Shown here: in pieces, positions 23,166 to 34,090 of the stretch | Layout of the letters: each line of letters opens with the position of its first letter | How positions within the stretch are numbered: position 1 is the first letter of the stretch | DNA from: Leguminivora glycinivorella | Taxonomy: Eukaryota; Arthropoda; Insecta; Lepidoptera; Tortricidae | NCBI RefSeq assembly: GCF_023078275.1 | Contig: NC_062973.1 | Coordinates: 15,886,456-15,950,455, forward strand | Direction of reading: 5' to 3' | DNA length: 64,000 nt | Translations under genes and position numbers: made by a program | The notes under the pieces: generated by a model | The model's input: only the letters and a program-made list of their open reading frames with translations | What the model was told of the DNA's origin: nothing | Database searches by the model: none

Positions 23166-23444
23166 AATAGATAAATAATTACTTATATAATAACGATTTC
23201 TATAACATTAAAATGGAAACAAGTGTAAAGTGTATAGTGTGAATGTTATCTTATGTGCATATCGTGTGATGTTTTCTGGATAGTGTTAATATTACTATCA
23301 ACATTAATTTCAGCGATCTGTACTTCTTTTGTCAAGATTTTTGTATAGATAAGTGTCTACAAATTTGTAATGTTAAAGAGATATTAATAAAACGTAGTAG
23401 AGTAAATAATGTGTTTTTTTTGTAACCCAAACACAATACTTGTA

Positions 23445-23672
23445 GATACGAGTGCGGAAAAGAGGAAAATCGATACGAGTAGCGATAAATTAATACACGA
23501 ACGAAGGGAGTGTTTTAAATCGACACGAGTTGTGAATGTCCTTTTCGCACGTGTATCGTACGACGATTTTCAGTACCTAAATCTAAGCTAAGAGTGTCGA
23601 CCAGACAAGAAATGAATCATTGCTTGATTTGCTCACACTACAGCGTTAAAAAAAGCAGCATCTGTACTGAAA
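23445..23672 (+). mobile_element. MITE family A, copy 2
   Basis: Shares GCGATAAATTAATACACGA, CGCACGTGTATCGTACGACG and the GCATCTGTACTGAAAA end with the copies at 2134 (inverse) and 52250. Confidence 0.7.
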
Positions 23673-24062
23673 AAAAACTATCATTGCGCAACAGAAATTC
23701 TATTAATATCACAGTAAATACTCTATTTCATTTGATTCCTACTTTTATTGTGTAAAGCAACGCTACACTTCATTTTTATCAATAAGAATTAAAAATTATA
23801 TATTTAATACATTAAGTAACTATAAAGTGCTTATCTATTTGTATTATCATTCTGCACTTTTCTTAACTTTCCCACATTTCTATAAAATGTCGAAGAGTGC
23901 TTAAATGGTCGTCGTCGTTTATTATTATTTAATTCGCTCATATTTAAATGATTCAAAGCAACCAGTCCACAACTTCACAAGACAGTTTGAGAAACCTTCG
24001 TATTTCAGATTGTCATTTGCGGATACAGTGGTTTAGGAGCAGTTCGGTAATCAGACCTACAC
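23673..24062. other. No gene seen
   Basis: Nothing supported. Confidence 0.4.
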
Positions 24063-24257
24063 ATGTGTGTACAAATTCTGTCAATGTCACTGTCAGAACG
24101 GTTTCTGCCAATGACAGCCACAAATTCGTCCACATGTTGTTACCGTTATGTGTGCAAACGTCGACTAATAAAGTGTCGTTAAAAGTCATTCTGACAGTGA
24201 CATTGACAGCCACAAATTCGTACACATTTTGTTACCGTAACGAGTGCACACGACGAC
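24063..24257. repeat. Overlapping direct and inverted repeats
   Basis: CTGTCAATGTCACTGTCAGAA (24078) is inverted at 24189 (TTCTGACAGTGACATTGACAG). GACAGCCACAAATTCGT plus CACATgTTGTTACCGT occurs twice as a direct repeat, starting near 24113 and 24204. The frames on both strands here are symmetry by-products. Confidence 0.6.
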
Positions 24258-25710
24258 TACATTTTGTTATTGTATCAATACGGTCGCATTGTTTGCACGA
24301 CGTTACCACGCGTTATGTCACATTTGACAGTTAGTTACTGATTTGAAGATTTTGCGACTGAAATGGTTGTATGGGTAGTTAACAAACACATACCTAATAA
24401 TCAAGTTGAATTTATTTGTTTTGTTTATTTTTGTTGTTGTGTGATTATTCCAAGCTAAGATACTTTAAAAAATCCTGAACTGCGAATTTAAAATCGAATG
24501 AGCCTTTAGCGCCAGGCGATGAATGTAAATCAAGTGAATGAATGAACTAAATTGGACAGTATACCCATTCAATGCAGTTGGTGCATGGTAAGCACAATGC
24601 TTCCCGCTGAATTCATTCACTATTGAATCAGTATTCGATTGTCCCCGAAGTTCAACTTTTTTAACATAAATTTTGGAGTTCCTGTAGTAATTTTACATAT
24701 TTTTACAATAAAAAAATACAAATTGCGGATAAATAATTTATTAGGTCATGTTTACATTTACAGTTTGAAATAGTATTGTTCGGTGGAAATAATATGTATG
24801 AGAGCAGACTGAAGCGGTCGTTCGAATGATAACCTGACAACGTTTAATCATCGTTTTGATGACATCCGTGACATAACAAATGTAGCGAGTGACTGGCTTA
24901 TGACTGGCTGAACGAGGGCATGGTAAAATCGAATCAATGTAAGCAAATATTCCTACGTAAAACTGCTGTGCACATGCACATGCAACCATTGTTAACGGAA
25001 AATAGAGAAAATCCATTAGAATTCATATCTCAAAGCGTGCTGAAAGGAGCAGTCGTTCCTCTTCATATTCACGGGGACGCACAGGTTAAGCGGCACATAG
25101 TCTAAATGAACCCGTGGCTTTAGCAAGCTCCTTTTAAAATCCTCCATGTAGTTGCAAAAACCACCTTTCCCCAAACGAAGACAGTTGAATTTTAATCCGG
25201 TCGCAAAGGATCTTGAAATCCGGCTAGGAGGGCAGGAATGAAAATGTACAGTGGTCCGCTGACGGGCATCGCATTTATGCTAACAATATCTACGCGACGT
25301 GAAACTACGTTTAGCCTCGGCTGACGCCAGCTGCCACGCTCCGCTTTAAACCCGGTGGCCGCATCTGTAACTGGTTTTAAATAAATTCAGATGTTTGAAT
25401 GTGTACAGAGGAACAGTAGTGATTATAAAGCCAGTTATTAAATCTGATTTTATTTTAATTTATAGAAACTAAGACTACGTCATACAATTTAATAGTTAAG
25501 TGAAATCTAACATGAGCTCTTAGGTAACAATGATGTTGGCGGCAGTTCTTCACTGTGACTGTAATTTTATACTAATATTGGAAAAAATCGTCCGTAAATG
25601 CTTTTTTTATACAACAGCGGTACACATGTAGTGAGATTATGCGTAGAACTTGATTATCTAGACTAATTTACTATGTACAGGGTTCATTCGCATACCGTTC
25701 AACATTGTTT
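24258..25710. other. No gene seen
   Basis: Short frames only, none recognisable. Confidence 0.4.
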
Positions 25711-25794
25711 AGGTAAATTAATTTTTATTAAGCAGAAACGTCTGCTGACGATTCTAAACATTTTTATATTAAAGGAAAAAATTGAAAAATTTAC

Positions 25795-25867
25795 GCTTCC
25801 GGCGGGACTTGAACCCGCACCATTTTTGCAATCCGTGCAATGCTCTTACCAATTGAGCTACGGAAGC
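25795..25867 (-). tRNA. tRNA-like gene, anticodon unclear (minus)
   Basis: 73 nt with a perfect 7-bp acceptor stem (GCTTCCG/CGGAAGC), D arm GCTC/GAGC, and T arm GCGGG TTCAAGT CCCGC containing a perfect B box. The anticodon arm is odd: TTGCA/TGCAA closes only five bases (CGGAT). With a 4-bp stem the 7-base loop ACGGATT puts GGA at the anticodon place but has C instead of T at position 33. It may be a repeat-borne pseudo-tRNA rather than a working adaptor. T-runs lie just downstream. Confidence 0.55.
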
Positions 25868-26055
25868 CACGCCGGACTTCGCAAATCTTTCCATGCCTTT
25901 CCTTTTGTACACACGTCTTGGGGTGACGTCTAGCGCCATCTACCGACAGACTATTACATCTTGTAACGGCACTGGAGTCTCAAGTTATATTGAGAATTCA
26001 CCAGTAACAATGTGCTAACCCATACTAAATTAATAATAAAATTAATTAATTAATT

Positions 26056-26107
26056 AGAGCATTGCACGGATTGCAAAAATGGTGCGGGTTCAAGTCCCGC
26101 CGGAAGC
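26056..26107 (+). pseudogene. 3' two-thirds of the tRNA-like gene
   Basis: Begins at AGAGC of the D arm and runs to the acceptor 3' strand. The acceptor 5' half, A box and upstream sequence are missing. The 3' flank is the same as in the full copies. Confidence 0.75.
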
Positions 26108-26346
26108 GTAAATTTTTCCATTTTTTCCTTTAATATAAAAATGTTTAGAATCGTTAGCAGACGTTTCTGCTTAATAAAAATTAAGTTAGTATGGGTTAGC
26201 ACATTGTTACTGGTGAATTCTCAATATAACTTGAGACTCCAGTGCCGTTACAAGATGTAATAGTCTGTCGGTAGATGGCGCTAGACGTCACCCCAAGACG
26301 TGTGTACAAAAGGAAAGGCATGGAAAGATTTGCGAAGTCCGGCGTG

Positions 26347-26419
26347 GCTTCCGTAGCTCAATTGGTAAGAGCATTGCACGGATTGCAAAAATGGTGCGGG
26401 TTCAAGTCCCGCCGGAAGC
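26347..26419 (+). tRNA. tRNA-like gene, anticodon unclear (plus)
   Basis: Identical in sequence to the minus copy at 25795-25867. The A box region TAGCTCAATTGG and B box GGTTCAAGTCC fit the RNA polymerase III promoter, and T5 and T6 runs within 20 bases downstream could terminate transcription. The anticodon arm has the same irregular loop, and CCA is not encoded. Both full copies keep a perfect acceptor and T arm. Confidence 0.55.
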
Positions 26420-26460
26420 GTAAATTTTTCCATTTTTTCCTTTAATATAAAAATTGTTTA

Positions 26461-27629
26461 GGTATTCTGTTACTAGTAGTATGTCATATGTTTCTCTGAG
26501 AGAAAACTCACGATATCGAGTGTGAGAATACTATTATGAAATCAGGTCAGTCAAATCTGCTACTTAAGCATGTAGGTACATAATTAAATTTTAAAGTAAA
26601 AATTACTTATGTGTAAAAATCGTAAAAGTTTAAATCAGTGTCTTAACATTTTGTTATAGTATTACTAAATGTTATAGAGGTCGTCCAATCCCATCGAGCG
26701 GCGGCAACAATGGAAAAGCCTTTGGTTGTTCTGTGCTGAGCCCATCGGAAACGGGTCGGTTGATAATGGTGGGTAAATCCCCGTAATACGCTTGACCCCG
26801 CCGTAATGTCTTTACGTGTCAAAATTTCGATGAGTAGCTATAGCATAACAATTTTAACATAACAATGTTAAAATGAATTTGTCGTAACTCGCAAACGTTG
26901 AACCATTGAAATTCACACGTGTTTCTGTCCTGTTTGTCGTAATTTAACAGGTACCATGTGGGTACCATGGTAACAAGTTCATTCCAGAATTTTATAGTCG
27001 TGCTCGCTTATATGACCGCGTTCTTAAAAATATAGTTAAATACATACAACGGTTCCGAGGTTATTAAATTCCTTCAATTTATTCACTTTTTCATTTAAGT
27101 TTAAGAAAAAAAAAACAAATGAACAATGGACATCTTGGTACGCTCCAGAGTCCAGATTCTGAGAATAATGTCATGGTTTTATTGTTGTTTTAACATTTGT
27201 AGTAGTTTAAGACAATGATAACATTTTAACTATGTAACAAACGTTTGCGTTTTGATTAGATTCAGAAAGTTAGTTGTGACACTTGTGACTGTCAGCTGTG
27301 GTCACTAAAAGCCTAGACATTCAAGGCAAGCTGTTACAAACACAGTTTTGCATCTAAGACGCTCCATGTTTATGATAATCTATTTAAATCTTCAACTTAG
27401 GTTAGTTATTTCAATTAGAATTTGATAATTAAGATAAGTTTATTATTGTTTATGATTTGGTAGAATTCATTATGGTTTGGTAAACTTTAGTGTGTATTTG
27501 AATTTACTTTTTGACTCAGTAATGTTTGAATTTTGCAAGAGATGAAAGTGTCGCTAGGCGAGGGTAATGATAAAATGATGGTTATCCATAGTATAATGAT
27601 AAACAAAACATTATAAATATAGATCGTAT
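26461..27629. other. No gene seen
   Basis: Nothing supported. Confidence 0.4.
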
Positions 27630-27631
27630 CC

Positions 27632-27752
27632 TGCGGACGTAGCATACTAGTTCGATAAACTTTATCGCATCGGTGCGTCCCTATCATACTTACAAATGTG
27701 CGAAAAGGACGGCCTGATGTTTTATCGTTTATCAAGCGACCGTGCCTGCCTG
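27632..27752. mobile_element. Palindromic MITE family M, copy 1
   Basis: Arms meet at ACTTACAAATGTGCG. It carries GCGTCCCTATC on one side and GGACGGCCTGATGTTTTATC on the other, then GCGACCGTGCCTGCCTGC. The second copy is at 45617-45722, where the arms are better preserved. Confidence 0.65.
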
Positions 27753-28471
27753 CTTAATTTGGAAAATCGACAGGATATCTATCTATACCAATGTTATATT
27801 ATAAAGATAATGAGGCAAAGGCACTTATTCGCAAAAGTGGTAAATACGCCACAACACTTCAACAGTACAAATCGGTTGTATTTGAATAATCCCGTAAACC
27901 CGGAAAACTTACAACCATGAAGTTATGAGTCGTTTAGTAAATGTCAAGACTTCGCAAAAAGTGAGAGACGTCGGCGGCGGCGGCGCGGCACCGATTGCGC
28001 GCAATTCATATTATAGTTGCAATCTGATTTGCCTCTGCACACGTCATTTTATTCCACAACCATCTATTCCAGTTTCAACCTACACTTCAAACATATAGAG
28101 CCTTCTTTCCCGAGTATACTGCGACGGAATCTGACCTTAAATCACAAGCAATTGAGTGGATGGAAATGTTATCTGCATATTCCTTGACCTAATTCACTTG
28201 GGATCTAAGAAGTTTCAAGAACTAATCTAGAACACTCGTTATCTTCGTTTAGTACTTGGTAAGAAGTTTTATATTAAGGCGGTAATAATTTGAACTGTAA
28301 ATTTAGACTCACACAACCGTGTAACTAGGAGTTGGACGTGGATAATTGCTAACTACTTAAATGAAAATGAGTTTATCCCGCGGATTTTTTTCTTTATTTA
28401 ACTTTTCATTCCTAGATTTATTATTTAGTAATACTTGCATACTTTATATTACGGTCTTGCATTGTTTATCT
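27753..28471. other. No gene; CGG-rich patch at about 27968-27990
   Basis: Nothing else supported. Confidence 0.4.
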
Positions 28472-28571
28472 GACCCTTTAGCATAACTTGCCTTGTCGCG
28501 CGCGAGTCCATACATCAAGCGCGACTTCAGTATGGAACCGAGCGCGACAAGGCGTTGTGCTAGAGGGGCTG
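28472..28571. mobile_element. 100-bp GC-rich palindromic MITE
   Basis: GCCTTGTCGCGCGCGAG at the left pairs with CGAGCGCGACAAGGC at the right. A second inner pair is TCCATAC/GTATGGA. Confidence 0.6.
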
Positions 28572-29577
28572 GTATGTACTTAGGTACTGATTCGTATACA
28601 TACTCTGTACGTGTACATAAGGTGAAGATTTCTTAAAACCAAATTCCAGCATCCCGGTTCAAGTTTAAACACATCAATTATTTAACAAAGTCGTAACCCG
28701 CGGTACGTGACGAAGACACGAGGCGCTGAGGTCGTAAATGTTTTTTTGCAGCGAAGCTGCAGCTCAGGTTGTAATTCGTCGCTCCGCCGGGTGTCCGTTA
28801 CATGGCCGCTCCCGGCGGACGGCTACGGAATATTAACTCGGAATGGGATAAAAATGGCGGCGGGCCTGGCTCAGGTGACAGTAGAATTTGACGTCGGTAA
28901 TTTGACGCCTTTATCCGGGTCAGCTTCCCAACAAATGGATAGGAGCCGAATGAGCGTCAAGGGGAGAATTGACATGTTTTGCATAAGGTGGCCAATGTTC
29001 TGGAATAAATTGGCGTATTACATGTATCCTGGAATTACTGTCCTAGTTTCCGATGCTCTTTCCTTATCTTTCTCGATGTACTCTTATATTTTTATAATTC
29101 TTTTTATATAAAATCAAAAATATATAGAAACTCGAAGTTACGTAATGGAGACGAAAAACACGAGTAAATGATTATGTTATTTTAACATGAAAAAGATCCG
29201 CCGTTTCCTTTTACGATCAATTACCCATCTTAAAATTTAATTAGTCGCTGAACTCCATGAACATCAATAAAAATATTTCCCACTGGCGATAAATTTATAA
29301 GAAGACAGCGATTTTATGAATGAACGAGGAAAGGAAGCAATAAAAGTAATTACGGAGGAACGAGTGAAACTTGGCCGCAGTCTCGCATTAGGCGGACTTA
29401 GTGCCTGCTGCGCGGAAAACTTGTGCCAATTAATGTAAGGGAGTGTATCGGAGGGGACGCCGCGGAACCACGACGAAACTTCTGGATGTGACATTCATAA
29501 ACTCTGCTCTCTGCTGCTTCCATTTCGTTGTTACGGGTATATAAATTGTGCATTTACGCGATAGGTTACATTCACAG
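28572..29577. other. No supported gene; one 134-codon frame
   Basis: The frame at 28707-29111 is GC-richer at its start and ends in a hydrophobic stretch, but I recognise no domain and see no splice sites. Confidence 0.35.
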
Positions 29578-29579
29578 TA

Positions 29580-30207
29580 ACAAAATTATTTTTCCTACTC
29601 CCGAACTGTTATTCGTCATTTACAAGGTCGTGCATAGATCGTTAAAACCCTACATAAAAGATGCCCGCCCCCGCCCGGCGCCCCGCGCACCCACGCATAC
29701 GATATAGCTCTTAAAGTATTGTTAGGAAGCCTTTAATGGATATAGCGTGGGTGCGCGGGGCGCCGGGGGCTGGCGGCGGCGGCGGCGCGGGGGAGTGCGA
29801 GTGACAGGGTGAGGCAGGAACAGAGGAGAGGCCGACGCGTCAAAATACAGGAAATAGTGCGAATTTCACGAAAGTTATTCTAGAAAACTATTAAAAAGTA
29901 AGTGCATGGTCGTAGAAAAAGTATTGTACGCAACGGTGTTTAACTGAGTCAAAAAATACTCGTGGCGTCTTTATTAACAATTTTTGGCTTCGCCTCAAAT
30001 TGTTACTCACGCCACTCGTCTTTTTTGACCTCCTTTAAACGCCTGTTGCATAATAGTATTTTATGCAACAGGCTATATCCCTTAAAGGCTACCTAACAAC
30101 GCTTTAAGAGCTATATCGTATGCATCTTTTATGTAGGGTTTTAACGATCTATGCACGACACGGTAAATGACGAATAACAACACGGGAGTAGAAAAAATGT
30201 TATTTAA
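29580..30207. repeat. Nested palindrome, ~630 bp
   Basis: Outer arms 29580-29740 and 30074-30207 share GTTATTCGTCATTTAC, GTCGTGCATAGATCG, TTAAAACCCTACATAAAAG and ATACGATATAGCTCTTAAAG in inverse order. An inner palindrome at about 29921-30060 has GTCAAAAAATACTCGTGGCG against the inverse of CGCCACTCGTCTTTTTTGAC, around the loop ATTTTTGGCTTCGCCTCAAA. The left arm alone carries the extra GC-rich pieces listed next. Confidence 0.75.
29675..29766. repeat. 22-bp GC-rich perfect inverted repeat
   Basis: 29675-29696 (CCGGCGCCCCGCGCACCCAC, then GC) is reverse-complemented at 29745-29766. The 48 bases between are part of the outer palindrome arm. At the matching place in the right arm (30074-30140) the GC-rich pieces are missing. 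Confidence 0.85.
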
Positions 30208-30582
30208 ATGGAAGTTTTTCGAGAAAACACTTCAGTGCAAAAAAATTGTTCAAATGAATTTGTGGCTCAGATATTTCGATATCGATTTTCTACGATATGG
30301 TTTTTCAAGGATTGTACTTGTTAGGTAAAAGAATAAGGTACAGCAGGGCAAATCTCGACTGGGGGGCAAATGTAACTGGTCCATTTTTTCCATGTTTTAC
30401 AATGTTTACGTTATTAAATAGAGTGCCCACCGGTTATGTATGGTAGGCGTGTTCAGTGGATACATGTAGAACTCAACATCATAGTGTAATAATTAAAAAA
30501 AATGATTAGTTACAATTGCTTCCAGTCGAGATTTTCCCTGCTGTACCCTAGGTTAATTTGTAATTTTATCATTTTATAACTT
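30208..30582. other. No gene seen
   Basis: Nothing supported. Confidence 0.4.
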
Positions 30583-30680
30583 TTTCCCCTCACTAGCTCG
30601 GAAACACGTGTTTTGTCCTTTAATACCAGCGGGTAAAAACGCATTTCATCCACTAGTGGGTAAAGTAATTTGACCTTGAA
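30583..30680. repeat. Left arm of a palindrome split by a LINE
   Basis: CCCTCACTAGCTCGGAAACA and AAAAACGCATTTCATCCACT resemble, in inverse, 31640-31700 (AAACGCATTTTTTGCG, TAGTGAGGGGAAAAG). The LINE end 30690-31616 lies between. Confidence 0.45.
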
Positions 30681-31122
30681 TAAAGTCAAATTAACTGCTT
30701 TAAAATTGATAAAAGTAGGTGAATCTAGTAATAAAGATAAAGCTCAAAAACGGTGTATTAGATCCATTTGTAAGTTGAAACGCACTAACAGCTGTAGACC
30801 ATATTTTAAGCAACTTAAAGTGTTAACTGTGTTTGATTTATATATTCTAGAAACAGCTATGTTTGTTAAAAGAAATATGCATCTGTTCAGGCACCTTACG
30901 GGGGCACGAAATTGTGACAAAATACATCCAGTACCTGGTAAATCGGCTCTTTTTCAAAAAAGTTTCTTTTCAATGGCGCCGAAAATATATAATTGTTTGC
31001 CGAAATCGCTGAGGTTGACGGATAACGAAGTTGTCTTTAAGAAAAACCTGATTGAGTTTTTAAATGAGCACTGTTTCTACTCAGTAACAGATTTTCTTAA
31101 CTTTAATAACTGCAATGACTGA
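30670..31122 (+). pseudogene. LINE reverse transcriptase C-terminus, 5'-truncated
   Basis: From about residue 25 the frame reads KRCIRSICKLKRTNSCRPYF, KQLKVLTVFDLYILE, SFFSMAPKIYNCLP and LTDNEVVFKKNLIEFLNEHC. This matches the end of non-LTR retrotransposon proteins of the CR1/Daphne or Jockey-like groups found in Lepidoptera. The catalytic core and endonuclease are missing, as usual after 5' truncation. It ends in a stop followed by a long 3' untranslated tail. The first about 20 codons may be flank. Confidence 0.8.
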
Positions 31123-31616
31123 TCTCATGATCTAACATTAATAAATAAAAACGGTTAACACATGTTTGCTTACTGTTGTGACCATAGACAATCGGATTTT
31201 TAAATTTGACTCCCCTATTTAATTTTTTTTATTTCATGTTTCTGTTTTTTTCTGTTTTTTTTTTTTTTTTCCAATTCAAATTTTGATTTACCTATATTGT
31301 TTTTGTGTTAGTTTTATTTTGACATTGAATGTATAACCGTTCCGTTCTGCCTAGCTTTGTAACCATTAATACCTTTAATGTGAACCTACCCTATTTTTTG
31401 ACATGATTTAAAATTTATTGTTTTGCAATTTCCGAAGGTAGGTTAGTTACATGTTGACATTTTATAACTTCAATTTTTAATCTGTTTAAGTATCTTTTGC
31501 ATGCCTGTTGGTCGAATACACTGACGCTTCCCTAGTTTTAAGACCTATTATGTATTTACGTGTATTCTTGCAAAATAAAAAGTTTGAAGTTTGAAGTTTG
31601 AAGTTTGAAGTTTGAA
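30690..31616 (+). mobile_element. 5'-truncated LINE with TTTGAAG tail
   Basis: Consists of the reverse transcriptase end, about 460 bp of 3' untranslated sequence and a tail of about five TTTGAAG units (31580-31616). A short-repeat tail in place of poly(A) is typical of CR1-like LINEs. Confidence 0.7.
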
Positions 31617-31618
31617 AG

Positions 31619-31892
31619 ATGATTTACCACCTGTGGAACTACTGGAAGCAGTGATAAACGCATTTTTTGCGTTGTAGTTTCCTCGCTATAGTGAGGGGAA
31701 AAGATTTGTGTTACACTCGGGTGCAAATGTATTTTACTTCTCGTGAGTTAAAAAACTCGCAAGTTCAGGATTCTATTCTCGAACCACTCGCTTCGCTCGT
31801 GGTTCAACTATAGAATCCTTTCACTTGCTCGTTTTTCAATTCCACACTCGGCGTTAAAATACAACTTTGCCCCCTTGTATAACAAATAACTA
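31619..31892. repeat. Palindromic repeat family F, copy 1
   Basis: Centre CGAACCACTCGCTTCGCTCG then TGGTTCAA. The 3' part reads CTTTGCCCCCTTGTATAACA. A relative is at 62075-62274. Confidence 0.6.
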
Positions 31893-32022
31893 TATTATCA
31901 CGATCTTATTTCACTGGCTCAGCGATTGGGTCGACCTTGGCCTCGAGCACTACTGACCACTCTGTTCTTCACGCTAGTTCGGTACTACAATAGAAGACAG
32001 GTTTTTTTGGGTTCAGCGGTAT

Positions 32023-32219
32023 CAGGGTGCGTAGCCGAATGCACAGAATACATATTAGTGCCGAATGGCACAAACGCTCACGAAACGCTCACGAAACGAA
32101 ACGCTAGTAGATATCTATCTCTATCGCTTTTGCGTATTGGCGGGACAGAGCCAGACTACCTTTCGCGGCGTTTCGTTTTCGTTTCGCGTCGGAGAAATGC
32201 CATTCGGCTACGGGACCTG
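32023..32219. mobile_element. MITE with CAGG termini, copy 3
   Basis: Starts CAGGGTGCGTAGCCGAATG and ends CGGCTACGGGACCTG, in inverse orientation to copy 1. A short internal duplication of the CACGAAACG text lengthens it to about 197 bp. Frames at 31926-32289 run across it and are not genes. Confidence 0.8.
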
Positions 32220-33765
32220 GGACGCCCAGACGGACGTTTTCCACACGGATGCCCCTTTACAACTGTCTCTGTGTTTACAAATTAATTAGTAGTAACTAGA
32301 TATATTAGTTACGTTTCAAATTACCTTTCACCTTCTTCAATGTTATATTTCTAACGAAAAATGTATGAAATAGAAAACGAACCAGTCTTTTATAAAATTA
32401 CATTTTAATATTCTGGCTGCGAAATAAAAATTTGAATATTCTTTGAATGTTTCCAGCCTAGAACTTTTAGGTTTCCATTTCTAAGATAACTCATGCATAA
32501 TGAATTCAAAAGGTAGGTACTACACATTTAGAATCTCATTCATTTCAATTTTTGTTTCCATCGAATTCAAGTTTTATGTATGTATTTAGTCTGGAAGTGC
32601 CGTTCCGACCCATAAGTTAGATTAAACATAACAACCAACCCTGAAATTAATTTACCCTTTCATTAGTGTTCGATTGAGAAAACAAAATTAAAAGTTATTA
32701 ATTTAATATTGAAACCCATTTTTTGTACACCTCGTTGGTTACTACCAACACAACAACAAGCATAAGGTCAGCCTGATGGCGAGCTGTCACCGTAGGCCAA
32801 GGAGCCGAAGTTCATGTATTCATGATTTTCAACTAGAGTATAACGATATTAACGCTTAGTGAGTTTTCCGATTGTGAAAAGTTTTCCTCTGTCTCCTGTA
32901 AAAAGCAAGGATTGTTTTGTCAAAGCATGACAATTGGCAAGACTTGGCCGCGGCCCAAGGCGATATCTCTACATCATTCGAGCCGGCTCCGACCGGAGTA
33001 GAAACTGCAGAAAGCACTTCACTAGAAAACTTCGGCCAGAAAATTGCATTCGCTAAGTAGGTAGCAATCGGCAGCTCGTAACGTAAATGAAAGGATGCGA
33101 ACATTATATGGTTTCATTTCAAATCGATGTAATCATATCCTGTCCTGTCGGATGTCAGGCATTAATTCTATAAGTTCTTAATGTCAGTTTTAAAATTAAA
33201 ATTTCTTCAAACAAAAGTGCCAATATAGAGATTTACATATCTGATTCATATCGTTTCTAGAGATAATTATTATTGACATCTCTATTCGAGTATATTTTTC
33301 CCATTTTAGATTCTTGTTAAACTAGTGAAATAAACATCTTACCTAATCAAATTAATTTTAGAAACATTTTGTTCTCTAGACATAACAACCTACATAAATG
33401 TCTTATCGAGCTATTTATAAATATAGTTGAGTTCTTCGAATTAGACGAGAGAGGTTAGTCTGAAAGACAATCCTTACAGATTTCATACAGTTACGAGCAG
33501 AATTTCAGTCTTAGTTTCAATGTTCTCATGGTAAATTAATGATATCATACCTATTTAAGTACTTACCTGTTTATATACTCACAAATTGTTTTAACCCTTT
33601 TCATGACGTAGACCGATATGTGCGACATATACTTATAATATAATATCATAGTCCACCGGTAGCCGAGCTGCCAATCTAACCCGTGTCTTCAACTACAAAT
33701 ATTCGTGTGACGTAAAGAGCACTGGCGGCAATACGACACGAGCACGTTCGATGAATAATCAGTAG
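32220..33765. other. No gene; traces of repeat only
   Basis: A short trace near 32760-32800 (GCCTGATGGCGAGCTGTCAC) resembles the LINE-tail repeat at 42208. Nothing else is supported. Confidence 0.4.
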
Positions 33766-34020
33766 AACCACAAAATTAAAATTTTGAAAAAACCGCGCGC
33801 GACCGCGACATAGTACTTAGACTGATTTTCATGAAACATGGCTAAGAACACTCCCGACTTACTTAGCTTTCAGACAAAAAAAAACGAAATCCAAATGGGT
33901 TCATCCGTTCGGGAGCTACGATGCCACAGACAGACACACACACGGACGGACGGACGGACGGACGGACGGACGGACGGACGGACGGACGGGCGGACGGACG
34001 GACGGACAGACGGATAGACG

Positions 34021-34052
<32 letters not shown>

Positions 34053-34090
34053 CGTCAAACATATAACTGTCGTTTTTGCGTCGGGGGTTA
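33766..34090 (+). repeat. Dispersed repeat family C, copy 2
   Basis: Same order as the copy at 9452, with a much longer microsatellite in the middle. Confidence 0.75.
33931..34052 (+). repeat. GGAC and AGAC tetranucleotide arrays
   Basis: About 18 GGAC-type units followed by about 7 CAGA units, with a few interruptions. The antisense Pro/Ser/Val and Cys/Leu/Ser/Val frames here are not genes. Confidence 0.9.

Larger units (their letters stand above)
25711..26460. repeat. tRNA-bearing unit, inverted plus tandem
   Basis: One unit (tRNA-like gene with about 160 bp upstream and about 80 bp downstream) is on the minus strand at 25711-26028. A short AT spacer (ATTAATTAATTAATT) follows. A plus copy cut off inside the tRNA starts at 26056, and another plus copy runs on without a gap to about 26455. 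Inverse copies are near identical, including GGTAGATGGCGCTAGACGTC and AGGAAAGGCATGGAAAGATT. Confidence 0.8.

Noticed and set aside
25673..25933. 86-codon ORF
   Set aside because: Runs over the antisense strand of the tRNA-like gene and its flank.
28707..29111. 134-codon ORF as a gene
   Set aside because: No recognisable domain, no splice or promoter support; the C-terminal hydrophobic text comes from T-rich DNA.
31926..32289. Overlapping ORFs with arginine- and serine-rich text
   Set aside because: They read across the CAGG MITE; similar text arises from every copy (for example 13711-14049, 39966-40468).
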